Source: Tistrella mobilis KA081020-065
GTDB taxonomy: Bacteria > Pseudomonadota > Alphaproteobacteria > Tistrellales > Tistrellaceae
Length of the DNA: 64,000 nt
Direction: 5' to 3'
NCBI RefSeq assembly: GCF_000264455.2
Contig: NC_017956.1
Location: forward strand, 2,772,001-2,836,000
The position numbers and the translations under genes were made by a program. Positions 46,222 to 55,043 of this stretch are shown here, piece by piece. How positions within the stretch are numbered: the first letter of the stretch is position 1; the number at the start of each line of letters is the position of its first letter. The notes below the pieces were generated by a model. The model saw only the letters and a list, made by a program, of their open reading frames with translations, was not told the DNA's origin and made no database searches.

Positions 46222-46857
46222 ATGGCTGCAGAGACCGCCCCCTGGCTGCTCGTCATCGCCGCCCTGGGCGGCTATCTGCTGGGCGCCATCCCCTTCGGTC
46301 TGGTGCTGACCCGCATGGCCGGGCTCGGCGACGTCCGCAAGATCGGCTCAGGCAATATCGGCGCCACCAATGTGCTGCGCACCGGCAATAAGCCCCTGGC
46401 GCTGGCGACGCTGATCCTGGACAGCGGCAAGGGGGCGGCCGCCACCCTGATCGCGCTGGCCCTGCTCGGCCCCGATGCGGCACTGGCGGCCGCCGGGGGC
46501 TCGGTTCTGGGCCATCTCTTCCCGGTCTGGCTGGGCTTCAAGGGCGGCAAGGGCGTCGCCACCGGGCTCGGCGTGCTGCTGGCCGCCGACTGGCGGATCG
46601 GTCTTGCCGCCTGCGCCATCTGGCTGGTCACAGCCTTCCTCACCCGCTTCTCGTCGCTGGCGGCGCTGGTCGCCTTCGCCGCCGCCCCGGTGCTGTCGTG
46701 GTTCCTGGCCACGCCGGAGCTGGCCGGCGTCACGCTGTTCATCGCCGTGCTGGTCTTCATCCGCCACAAGACCAACATCGCCAGGCTGCTGGCCGGAACC
46801 GAACCGAAGATCGGCAAGAAGAAGGACGGAGCGGGAACAGATCAGGCGGAGGGCTGA
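46222..46857 (+). CDS. plsY: glycerol-3-phosphate acyltransferase PlsY
   Basis: Inner-membrane enzyme that acylates glycerol-3-phosphate from acyl-phosphate, the first step of phospholipid synthesis. It has five hydrophobic segments and the three family motifs, including [13 protein letters not shown] near residue 40-54 and [13 protein letters not shown]. At 211 residues it has the usual length. The 3' end overlaps the convergent A-T-TE gene by 16 bases. In most relatives dprA follows directly; here two minus-strand genes intervene. Confidence 0.94.
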   Translation: MAAETAPWLLVIAALGGYLLGAIPFGLVLTRMAGLGDVRKIGSGNIGATNVLRTGNKPLALATLILDSGKGAAATLIALALLGPDAALAAAGGSVLGHLFPVWLGFKGGKGVATGLGVLLAADWRIGLAACAIWLVTAFLTRFSSLAALVAFAAAPVLSWFLATPELAGVTLFIAVLVFIRHKTNIARLLAGTEPKIGKKKDGAGTDQAEG

Positions 46858-49586
46858 TCCGGCCAGGCGTCTCCGATCGCGGCCACGATGCGCGCAAGAT
46901 TGGCCTCGTCGGTCGCGAGCGCTGCATGATCGCCTGCAACCTCCACCAGCCGGACATCCGACGACACCCTGTCCCAGCCCAGAAGATGGCCATGCCCGGC
47001 ATATGACGACCGGGTATGCGATGTCACGATCAGCAGCAGACGGCAGTCAAGCCGGCCCGGCTGCCATCCCACGATCATGGCCCGGCGAATGGCCGAAATC
47101 AGCGCCCGTTCTACCCGGATCCGGTTCCGGCGTCCCGGTGCCGCCCGCCGCGCAAAGGCCGCGACCAGCCTGAGCGCCCGATGGTCGGGCCTCTGCGCCA
47201 GGGTGAAGAACAGCTTGGACATCGGCTGGCCGATCCCACGAACCAGCCGCCGTCGGAAGCCCGGCGACGGTTCGGGGATCCTGCCCGCCTGCAGCAGGGA
47301 GGCCGCATCGTCATGGCTGGCGACGATGTCGCCGACCACCACCATTCCGGCCACCAGACCGCGATCGGCCAGGATCTGCGCCGCGGCGACCGCCAGCCGC
47401 CCGCCGAAGGACAGACCGACCAGACCGAAATCAGGCGTGGCGCCATCGGGTCCGGCCGCGCCGGTCAGATGGGCGGCGATCCTGTCGGCCACCTCCGCCG
47501 CCAGATCCTCGATGCCCCGCCGCCGGGACAGTTCCGCATCCAGGTCCGGCAGGGCCACCAGACGCACCGTCGCCATCCCGGCACAGCGCGCGGCCAGGAC
47601 GATCAGATGCCGGGCCATGCCCATCACCCCCGGCACGAAAAACAGCAGGCGGTCCGTCACGCCCGCCATGCCGCCACTCAACGCCCGACGCAGATCGGCC
47701 GGCGTGATCGCGCCGTTCAGAAGAGTGACCGGCAACGGCCGGCCGGCCAGCGTCTCCACCCGTGTGGCGAAGCGCATCAACTCCAGGCTGTCGCCGCCCA
47801 GTTCGGTGAAGGTCATGCCGGCCAGGGGGGCGGCGGCGCCGAACATCTCGGCCCAGGCACGGTCGACGGCATCGGCCAGCGCCGGATCGCCCGTCTCGCC
47901 GACCGATACCAGTGCCGGCGCCGGAGATGCGAGAGGTACCGTCGGCAGGTCAGCCAGGCAGTCGGCAAGAGCGCGACCATCCAGCTTGAAATTGGCCAGC
48001 CGCGGCAGTTCCGCCATCACCAGCAGACGCCGCGGCACCAGATGCGGCGGCAGCTCCGCAGCCAGGCGGCTGCGCAGGGCCGCAGGGTCGATCAGCCGCC
48101 CCGGCGCCGGCACCACCACCCCCGCCAGGGCCGTCTCGCCCTGCGGTGTCCGGTCCGGCAGAACCGCGGCATCCCCCACCCCCGGCAGGGCGCGCAGGGC
48201 CGCCTCCACCTCGGCCGGCTCCACCCGATGGCCGCGGATCTTGAGCTGACCATCCGCCCGGCCCAGGAATTCGAGCTGCCCGTCGGCGCGGATCCTGCCC
48301 AGATCGCCCGGACGCAGCCGCCGTGCCCCCGGCGCCACATCGCCGCCGGTCAGAAAGGTGGCGGCGGTCAGCTCCGGATCCCGCCAATAGCCTGCCGCCA
48401 TATAACGGCTTTCGACCTCGATCTCGCCGATATCGCCATCCGGGACCGGCCGGCCCCCGGCATCCACCAGCCGCATGCTTCGGTCTGCAACCGGCCAGCC
48501 GACCGGCACCACCCCATTGGTGGGGCAGGTTTCGCGATCGATCAGCCAGTGTCGGTAGATGGTGGCATTCTCGGTGGAGCCGATGCCGACATAGATCCGG
48601 GCATCAGCCGGCGCATCGGCAAAGACGCGCGCCAGATCGGCGGCAAGGATCCGCTCCCCCGCCAGATAGGCGACACGAATGCCGCCCAGCGCCGCCGGGC
48701 CGGCCCCGCCATCGGCCAGGACACGCAGCACCGTCGGCATGGCGTGAAAGATGGTCGGGCGGGTGGCCGCGAAGCGCCGGCCGGCGGCGGCGACGCCTTC
48801 GGTCCTAAGGTCCACCGGAATGACGGCGGCTCCGGCGAGGAGCGCGCCATACATGTCGCGAATGGCACCGTTGACCGCTGGCGAATACAGCCAGGTCAGG
48901 CGATCGGCGGCAGAGATGTCCAGAACGTCCCGATACTGAAAAACGTCGTGCAGCAGCCCCCTCTGGGTCTGCCAGACCCCCTTGGGGCGGCCGGTGGAGC
49001 CGGAGGTGTACAGAACATAGGCGGCATCATCCGGCCCGCCCCGGGGCGACCAGCCGGCCGGCGGCGGCGCCAGATCGTCGATGGCGAGCACCGTGGCCCC
49101 TGCGGCCATGGCCGCCGCCATCAGCTCCGGTCGCCCGGCTGCGGTCGCCCGATCGGTCAGCACCAGCCGCACCCCGGCATGGCCCAGGATCAGCTCGTTG
49201 CGGGCTGCCGGAAAGGAGGGGTCGATCGGCACATAGGGCCGCCCGGCCGCAAGCGCCCCCAGCAGGGCCGCCAGGCAACCGGCCGAGGCGGGGATCGCCA
49301 CCGCCACAGGCTCCGGCCCCTCTCCGCCCGATCCCTCTCCGCCCAGGCCCTCTCCGCCCAGGCCCTCTCCGCGCGCCCCCCTCCGGCCGTCGATCGCCGC
49401 GGCGATCCGCAGCGCCTGCCCCAGCAGGTCGCCATAAGTCGTCGCAGCCCCGGGCCCCAGAACCGCAGGGGCGCGGGGGTTGCGGGCCGCGCAATCGGCA
49501 AAAACCGCGAAGACCGGCCGTTCCAGACGGTCGGGCGCGATCGGCACCAGCAGCGCCTCGGGCGTCGCGGCAGGCCGCCCGATCAT
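46842..49586 (-). CDS. stand-alone NRPS-like enzyme: adenylation, carrier, thioesterase (A-T-TE)
   Basis: A 914-residue single-module enzyme. The A domain (about 20-540) shows [11 protein letters not shown] (193-203), GSTEN (336-340), [19 protein letters not shown] (427-445) and the catalytic Lys534. A carrier domain follows with Ser600 in ELGGDSLEL, then an alpha/beta-hydrolase thioesterase with Ser726 in GLSFGG and His887. Where A domains for alpha-amino acids carry Asp235 in F-D-A-S, this has PAVNGA, suggesting a non-amino-acid substrate. There is no condensation domain, so it may activate and release, dimerise or transfer one acid. The ATG at 49586 overlaps the upstream stop (ATGA); a GTG at 49610 is an alternative. 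Residues 73-90 are Gly-Glu repeats. Confidence 0.85.
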   Translation of the reverse strand: MIGRPAATPEALLVPIAPDRLERPVFAVFADCAARNPRAPAVLGPGAATTYGDLLGQALRIAAAIDGRRGARGEGLGGEGLGGEGSGGEGPEPVAVAIPASAGCLAALLGALAAGRPYVPIDPSFPAARNELILGHAGVRLVLTDRATAAGRPELMAAAMAAGATVLAIDDLAPPPAGWSPRGGPDDAAYVLYTSGSTGRPKGVWQTQRGLLHDVFQYRDVLDISAADRLTWLYSPAVNGAIRDMYGALLAGAAVIPVDLRTEGVAAAGRRFAATRPTIFHAMPTVLRVLADGGAGPAALGGIRVAYLAGERILAADLARVFADAPADARIYVGIGSTENATIYRHWLIDRETCPTNGVVPVGWPVADRSMRLVDAGGRPVPDGDIGEIEVESRYMAAGYWRDPELTAATFLTGGDVAPGARRLRPGDLGRIRADGQLEFLGRADGQLKIRGHRVEPAEVEAALRALPGVGDAAVLPDRTPQGETALAGVVVPAPGRLIDPAALRSRLAAELPPHLVPRRLLVMAELPRLANFKLDGRALADCLADLPTVPLASPAPALVSVGETGDPALADAVDRAWAEMFGAAAPLAGMTFTELGGDSLELMRFATRVETLAGRPLPVTLLNGAITPADLRRALSGGMAGVTDRLLFFVPGVMGMARHLIVLAARCAGMATVRLVALPDLDAELSRRRGIEDLAAEVADRIAAHLTGAAGPDGATPDFGLVGLSFGGRLAVAAAQILADRGLVAGMVVVGDIVASHDDAASLLQAGRIPEPSPGFRRRLVRGIGQPMSKLFFTLAQRPDHRALRLVAAFARRAAPGRRNRIRVERALISAIRRAMIVGWQPGRLDCRLLLIVTSHTRSSYAGHGHLLGWDRVSSDVRLVEVAGDHAALATDEANLARIVAAIGDAWPDQPSA
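49318..49377. repeat. four 15-bp tandem repeats in the A-T-TE gene
   Basis: CCCTCTCCGCCCAGG and close variants repeat at 49318, 49333, 49348 and 49363, in frame, encoding a G-L-G-G-E type pentapeptide series on the minus strand. It forms a flexible loop inside the adenylation domain. The copy number may vary between strains. Confidence 0.8.
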
Positions 49587-50581
49587 GTCGTCACCCGGCG
49601 CAGCTGCCACATCATCCGCGCCGCAGCCCGCAGATCCACCGACAGCGGCAGCACGCAGGCACTGGCCAGGATCATGCCCCCGGCCCCCGGCCCGGCGCGC
49701 AGCCGGTCCACCACCGCAGCCAGATCGCGGCCGCCCCGGCCAATCAGCCGGTGGTCAAGCCCCACGGCCGGCAGGGCCCCCGCCAGCGCCTGTGCCGGCA
49801 GCGCCTCCAGCACGGCCTGATCCAGATGCACCGCCCAGCGCGCCGCCCCGGCCGGCAGGGGCCACCAGGCCGTGGCATCGGCCTCGTGAAGATGCAGCAT
49901 GTTGAACCCCAGCCCGTCCGCCGCGGCCATCACGCGGCGGTCGGTGTCGTCGATCGCGGCCGCCAGCCGGTCTCCGGCGGCACCTGCGGGCAGGGGCCAG
50001 CGGCCATGGCCGCGATGCTTCGCGGCAAGATAGACCCCGTCGGCACCCGCGGCCGCAATCGCCGCCACCAGCCGCACGGCCCGCGCGGCAACCGCGCCCA
50101 GCGCCGCAATCACGGCCTCGGGCGCCTCGGCCAGATGCCGGGCCAGCACATCCGTCGTCGCCAGCTGGGCCAGAACCGTCGCCGGGGCGAACAGCGTGGT
50201 CAGCAGCGGCACCGGCCGGGTGCGGGTCGCGGCCATATCGGCGGTCGCCTTCAGAACCGCCTGCTCGCGCGGATGCCAGGGGGCTGCCGCCGCAGCCCAC
50301 CCGATCCCTACCCAGTCCGACACGGCCGCGACCGGCCGGTGCAGAATGGTGCGCAGGCCCACCGGATCGGGCCGCCAGCAATCCGTCAGGCCGAAGGCCG
50401 CCGCCTGCCAGGTGCCGGCCGGGGTCAGCTTGATCAGATCGCCTTCGAGCCGCCGATCCAGAGCACGCGTGGCGGTGACCAGGGCCGGGGCGGTGACGTC
50501 ACGCCGCGGATGATGTCGCCACAGCGCGACCTTCGTCCGGCGCCCATCCGCCCGCCATCCTGTCCCGGCTCTGCCAGACAC
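49583..50581 (-). CDS. uroporphyrinogen decarboxylase (UROD/MetE) superfamily protein
   Basis: A 332-residue TIM-barrel protein of the UROD family, not HemE itself. The start of homology VALWRHHPRRDVTAPAL, then GDLIKLTPAGTWQAAAFGL, LLTTLFAPATVLAQL, GADGVYLAAKH and the last strand GGMILASACVLPL follow the family pattern seen in the methyltransferase-like (MtaA/CmuA) branch. HemE substrate residues such as the N-terminal R-Q-A-G-R are absent. GTG at 50581 is chosen for its ribosome-binding site GAGAGGTGAG; an open frame extends upstream. The stop overlaps the A-T-TE start, so both are co-translated and probably act in the same pathway. Function unknown. Confidence 0.7.
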   Translation of the reverse strand: MSGRAGTGWRADGRRTKVALWRHHPRRDVTAPALVTATRALDRRLEGDLIKLTPAGTWQAAAFGLTDCWRPDPVGLRTILHRPVAAVSDWVGIGWAAAAAPWHPREQAVLKATADMAATRTRPVPLLTTLFAPATVLAQLATTDVLARHLAEAPEAVIAALGAVAARAVRLVAAIAAAGADGVYLAAKHRGHGRWPLPAGAAGDRLAAAIDDTDRRVMAAADGLGFNMLHLHEADATAWWPLPAGAARWAVHLDQAVLEALPAQALAGALPAVGLDHRLIGRGGRDLAAVVDRLRAGPGAGGMILASACVLPLSVDLRAAARMMWQLRRVTT

Positions 50582-50777
50582 GGCCTCACCTCTCTTTATC
50601 CACAGATCCGCCTGGTATGAAGACCGCCGCACCCTACCCCGAGCCGCGCCCCGGCGGCCAGACCGGAGCAACACATTCCGGCGCCGCCCGGTGATGAATC
50701 TACAACTGAAAAGCGACGTACGCGCATAATTCCTGGATCATTGACGCAGAACGGGATGCGCATGCATTCTGTGGCCC

Positions 50778-51923
50778 ATGTCCAGAACCCGCGTCGGCGG
50801 GCTGACGCGGGCGGAGCGCCTCGACTGGTTGAGGCTGATCCGGACCGAGCAGGTCGGCCCCATCACCTTTTTCGACCTGCTCGACCGCTATGGCAATGCC
50901 GCGGCGGCGCTGGAGGCCATTCCGGAGCTGGCGAAACGCGGCGGCAGGTCCCGTCCGCTGACCCCGCCCTCGCGCAGCGCGGCAGAGGCGGAACTGCGCC
51001 GGATTACCGCGGCCGGCGCCCGGCTGGTGGCGCTGGGCGAGCCCGGCTATCCGGCGCCGCTGGCCCGCATCCCCGACCCGCCACCCCTGCTCCAGATCCG
51101 CGGCCATGATGCCGTCGCCGCCGCACCGGCGGTGGCCCTGGTCGGCGCCCGATCCGCCGCCCTGCCCGCCATGCGCCTCGCCGGCCGCATGGCCGCAGAT
51201 CTGGCCGCGGCGGGTGTGGTGGTGGTCTCAGGCCTTGCCCGCGGCATCGATGCCGCCGCCCATGACGGCGCCCTGCGCGCCGGCCCGGGCGGTGCCGGCA
51301 CGATGGCGGTGGTGGCGGGCGGGATCGATGTGGTCTACCCGCCGGAACACGCCGCCCTCCAGGCGCGCATCGCGGCCGAGGGGCTGCTGGTCGCCGAACA
51401 GCCGCCGGGCACCGAACCCCAGGCCCGCCATTTTCCCCGCCGCAACCGGATCGTCGCCGGCGCGACGCTCGCCACCGTGGTGGTGGAAGCGGCGCCGCGC
51501 TCGGGCTCGCTGATCACGGCCAGGCTTGCGGGCGATTATGGCCGCGAGGTGCTGGCGGTGCCGGGCTCCCCCGCCGATCCGCGTTCGGAAGGCGCCAACC
51601 GGCTGATCCGCGACGGCGCGACCCTGGTCCGCGATGCCGCCGACGTGCTGGAGGCGATCCGCCCGCTGATCGACCGGCCGCTTGCCGAACCGGTCATGGA
51701 GACGGCCGTCGCCCCGCCGCCCATGGCCCCGGATCCGGCGGAACTCGACCGTGCCCGACGCGAAATTCCCCGCCGGATCGGCGCGTCTGCCGCACGTCTC
51801 GACGATCTCGTCCATGAGTCCGGCTTGACGGCGGCGACCATTCTCACGATTTTGTTGGAACTGGAACTTGCCGGGCGGCTCGATCGCCTGCCCGGACAGA
51901 AAGTGTCGCTGAGCATGGGCTGA
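50778..51923 (+). CDS. dprA: DNA-processing protein DprA
   Basis: A 381-residue DprA/Smf protein that binds incoming single-stranded DNA and loads RecA during transformation. The N-terminal SAM-like domain (LDWLRLIRTEQVGPITFFDL) is followed by the Rossmann-like core with VALVGARSAALPAMRLAGRM, VVVSGLARGIDAAAHDGAL and HFPRRNRIVAG, and a C-terminal winged helix (DML1-like, from about residue 315). The start at 50778 is supported by family alignment. It precedes topA by 99 bases, the conserved order in alphaproteobacteria. Confidence 0.94.
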   Translation: MSRTRVGGLTRAERLDWLRLIRTEQVGPITFFDLLDRYGNAAAALEAIPELAKRGGRSRPLTPPSRSAAEAELRRITAAGARLVALGEPGYPAPLARIPDPPPLLQIRGHDAVAAAPAVALVGARSAALPAMRLAGRMAADLAAAGVVVVSGLARGIDAAAHDGALRAGPGGAGTMAVVAGGIDVVYPPEHAALQARIAAEGLLVAEQPPGTEPQARHFPRRNRIVAGATLATVVVEAAPRSGSLITARLAGDYGREVLAVPGSPADPRSEGANRLIRDGATLVRDAADVLEAIRPLIDRPLAEPVMETAVAPPPMAPDPAELDRARREIPRRIGASAARLDDLVHESGLTAATILTILLELELAGRLDRLPGQKVSLSMG

Positions 51924-52022
51924 TCCCCGCGCCCCGGCCGCGGCGCGAGGAAGGCCCGACGTTCCCTTCGTGAGATGGGTACCGGCGGGTCCGTTGAAGC
52001 GCGGAGACCAGCAAGGCAGCTC

Positions 52023-54851
52023 ATGAAGGTCGTCGTCGTCGAATCGCCTGCGAAAGCCAAGACGATCAACAAGTATCTCGGCGATGACTTCAAGGTCCTC
52101 GCGAGCTACGGCCATGTCAGCGATCTGCCGGCAAAGGACGGATCGGTGCGCCCGGATGAGGACTTCGCGATGACCTACGAGGTCGATCCGAAGTCCGAAC
52201 AGCATCTGAAGGCCATCGCCAGCGCGCTCAAGGGCGCCGATCAGCTCTTCCTCGCCACCGACCCCGATCGCGAGGGCGAGGCGATCAGCTGGCATGTCCA
52301 CAATGCCCTGACCCGGCGCGGCGCGCTCAAGGGCGTGCCCGTCAAGCGGGTGGTGTTCCACGAGATCACCAAAAGCGCGGTGCAGAAGGCGATCGCCAAT
52401 CCGCGCGACATCGACATGAACCTGGTCAACGCCCAGCAGGCGCGCCGGGCGCTGGACTATCTGGTCGGCTTCAACCTGTCGCCGGTGCTGTGGCGCAAGC
52501 TGCCCGGCTCCCGCTCGGCCGGCCGCGTCCAGTCGGTGGCGCTGCGGCTGATCTGCGAGCGCGAGGCCGAGATCGAGGCCTTCCGCAGCCGGGAATACTG
52601 GACGATCGATGCCGAATTCGCCGCAGGCGAGCGCCGGCTGCTCGCCCGGCTTCACGCGCTCGACGGCAAGAAGCTCGACAAATTCGCCCTTGGTTCCGAG
52701 GACGAGACCAAGGCTGTGCTGGGCCGGCTGGAGGCGCTCTCCGACTGGCGCGTCTCCGATGTCGAGCGCAAGCAGGGCCGCCGCAACCCGGCGCCCCCCT
52801 TCACCACCTCGACCCTGCAGCAGGAAGCCAGCCGCAAGCTCGGCTTCTCGGCCAAAAAGACCATGCAGGTCGCCCAAAAGCTTTACGAGGGCATCTCGCT
52901 CGGCCGCGAGACCGTCGGTCTGATCACCTATATGCGAACCGACAGCGTCAACCTGTCGAACGAGGCGGTGGCCGCGATCCGCGACATGGTCGACCAGGTC
53001 AACGGCCCCCGCTACCTGCCCGACCGGCCGCGCAGCTTCGCCAACAAGGCCAAGAACGCCCAGGAAGCACATGAAGCCGTGCGCCCGACCGACGTGTTCC
53101 GCCGGCCGAAAGAAATCCGTTCCCATCTCGACGACGATCAGTTCCGGCTCTACGAGCTGATCTGGAAGCGCACGGTGGCGAGCCAGATGGCGGCGGCGAT
53201 CCTGGATCAGGTCGCGATCGAGGTGACCGATGGTGCGAAGGTCGCAACCTTCCGCGCCACCGGCAGCGTCATCGCCTTCGACGGCTTCCTGGCGCTCTAC
53301 CAGGAAGGCCGCGACGACGAGGAAGAGGACGAGGAAAAGCGTCTGCCCAATTTCGAGCGGGCCGAACCGCTCGATCGCGGCCCGCTGAAATCCGACCAGC
53401 ATTTCACCGAGCCGCCGCCGCGCTATACCGAGGCGACGCTGGTGAAGAAGCTGGAGGAACTGGGCATCGGCCGCCCGTCGACCTATGCCTCGATCATCTC
53501 GGTGCTTCAGGACCGCAACTATGTGGTGCTGGACAAGAAGCGCTTCGTGCCGGAAGACCGTGGCTGGCTGGTCACCGCCTTCCTGGTCAGCTTCTTCGAC
53601 CGCTATGTCGAATATGATTTCACCGCCCGGCTGGAGAACGAACTCGACCAGGTGGCAGAGGGCGAGGTGGACTGGAAGGCCGTGCTGCGCGCCTTCTGGG
53701 ACGCCTTCCACATGGCGATCGACGGCACCAGCGACCTCAAGATCTCCGATGTGCTGACGGCGGTCGAGGCGCGGCTCGAATCCCATGTCTTCCCGGACAA
53801 GGGCGACGGCAGCGATCCGCGCGCCTGCCCGGCCTGCGCCAATGGCCGGCTGTCGCTGCGCCTCGGCAAGTTCGGCTCTTTCGTCGCCTGCTCCAACTAT
53901 CCCGAGTGCAAGTTCACCCGGCCGGTCGGCGGTGCCGCCGGCACCGGCGACGGGGCATCGGAAGCGGGTGCCACCGGGCTGGATGTCGGCCCCAAGCATC
54001 TGGGCGACGACCCGGCGACGGGCCTGCCCGTCACCCTGCGCAAGGGCCCCTATGGCGTCTATGTCCAGCTGGGCGACGGCGGCAAGGGGGAAGAAAAACC
54101 CAAGCGCGCCTCGCTGCCCAAGGGGCTGACGCCAGAGGCCGTCACCCTCGACATCGCCCTCGGCCTGCTGGCCCTGCCGCGCGAGATCGGCCAACATCCG
54201 GAAACCGGCGAGATGATCACCGCCGGCATCGGCCGGTTCGGTCCGTATCTGAAGCATAACGGCGCCTTCAAATCGCTTACCCCCGACGACGATGTTCTGA
54301 CCATCGGCATCAACCGGGCGGTCGCCCTGCTCGCCGAGGCGCCTAAGGGCCGCGGCGGTTCGGTCGCGCCGCTGCGCGTGCTGGGCGAACATCCCTCGGG
54401 CGGCGAGATCGCGCTCTACAAGGGCCGCTACGGGCCTTACGTGAAGCATGGATCGGTGAACGCCACCCTGCCCCGCGCGGCCGATCCCGAGGCGCTGACG
54501 CTGGACGAGGCCGTGGCCCTGGTCGATGCCCGCGCGGCCGCGACCGGCAAGAAGGCAAAGCCGGCGAAGAAGACGTCCGCATCGAAGGCCAAGGCCGAGA
54601 AGCCCGCGGCCAAGGCGACGAAGGCATCCACCGCCAAGGCCGCCCCCAAGCGCAAGGCCGCCGCAGCGGCCGAGCCCGACGAGGTGCCCTTCGACGATGC
54701 CGTGCCGGCGAAGGCGGCTGCGAAGACGGCAGCTGCGCGCAAGCCGGCTGCGAGCAAGGCGGCCCCGAAGAAGGCAGCCACCCCCAAGGCGGCCGCTGCG
54801 AAGAAGCCCGCGCCGAAGAAGACTGCCGCGAAGACGAGTGCCGCCGGCTGA
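52023..54851 (+). CDS. topA: DNA topoisomerase I
   Basis: Type IA topoisomerase that relaxes negative supercoils. The TOPRIM domain starts MKVVVVESPAKAKTINKYL (Glu7) and includes LATDPDREGEA; the active-site Tyr is in GLITYMRTDS around residue 303. C-terminal zinc finger-like repeats (CPACANGRL ... CSNYPEC near 600) are followed by several repeat modules and a Lys/Ala-rich basic tail of about 110 residues that aids DNA binding. The 942 residues match the alphaproteobacterial form. The start is at 52023 by alignment; an open frame extends 16 codons upstream. Confidence 0.95.
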   Translation: MKVVVVESPAKAKTINKYLGDDFKVLASYGHVSDLPAKDGSVRPDEDFAMTYEVDPKSEQHLKAIASALKGADQLFLATDPDREGEAISWHVHNALTRRGALKGVPVKRVVFHEITKSAVQKAIANPRDIDMNLVNAQQARRALDYLVGFNLSPVLWRKLPGSRSAGRVQSVALRLICEREAEIEAFRSREYWTIDAEFAAGERRLLARLHALDGKKLDKFALGSEDETKAVLGRLEALSDWRVSDVERKQGRRNPAPPFTTSTLQQEASRKLGFSAKKTMQVAQKLYEGISLGRETVGLITYMRTDSVNLSNEAVAAIRDMVDQVNGPRYLPDRPRSFANKAKNAQEAHEAVRPTDVFRRPKEIRSHLDDDQFRLYELIWKRTVASQMAAAILDQVAIEVTDGAKVATFRATGSVIAFDGFLALYQEGRDDEEEDEEKRLPNFERAEPLDRGPLKSDQHFTEPPPRYTEATLVKKLEELGIGRPSTYASIISVLQDRNYVVLDKKRFVPEDRGWLVTAFLVSFFDRYVEYDFTARLENELDQVAEGEVDWKAVLRAFWDAFHMAIDGTSDLKISDVLTAVEARLESHVFPDKGDGSDPRACPACANGRLSLRLGKFGSFVACSNYPECKFTRPVGGAAGTGDGASEAGATGLDVGPKHLGDDPATGLPVTLRKGPYGVYVQLGDGGKGEEKPKRASLPKGLTPEAVTLDIALGLLALPREIGQHPETGEMITAGIGRFGPYLKHNGAFKSLTPDDDVLTIGINRAVALLAEAPKGRGGSVAPLRVLGEHPSGGEIALYKGRYGPYVKHGSVNATLPRAADPEALTLDEAVALVDARAAATGKKAKPAKKTSASKAKAEKPAAKATKASTAKAAPKRKAAAAAEPDEVPFDDAVPAKAAAKTAAARKPAASKAAPKKAATPKAAAAKKPAPKKTAAKTSAAG

Positions 54852-55043
54852 GGCCGGCGGCAACCTTTCGCGCCCCCGGATGTTCGCCCGAAACAGCGGG
54901 CACCGACCTCCAACCACTTGATCGCACACGGCAGGTTTGCGTGCCCACGGCTTGCGGGGCGGACGCGGGCGGCGTACCGTGCCGCAGGATGATGCCGGCC
55001 GTGTGTCCACGGGCGGCGCCCGCAGAGAAAGCCACCAGCAGCC

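Noticed and set aside
47016-49820. A 934-codon plus-strand frame opposite the A-T-TE gene
   Set aside because: It is the shadow of a gene with complete adenylation, carrier and thioesterase motifs; the translation has no domain character.
49583-50581. HemE (true uroporphyrinogen decarboxylase)
   Set aside because: The N-terminal R-Q-A-G-R substrate motif of HemE is missing and the sequence fits the wider UROD family branch.
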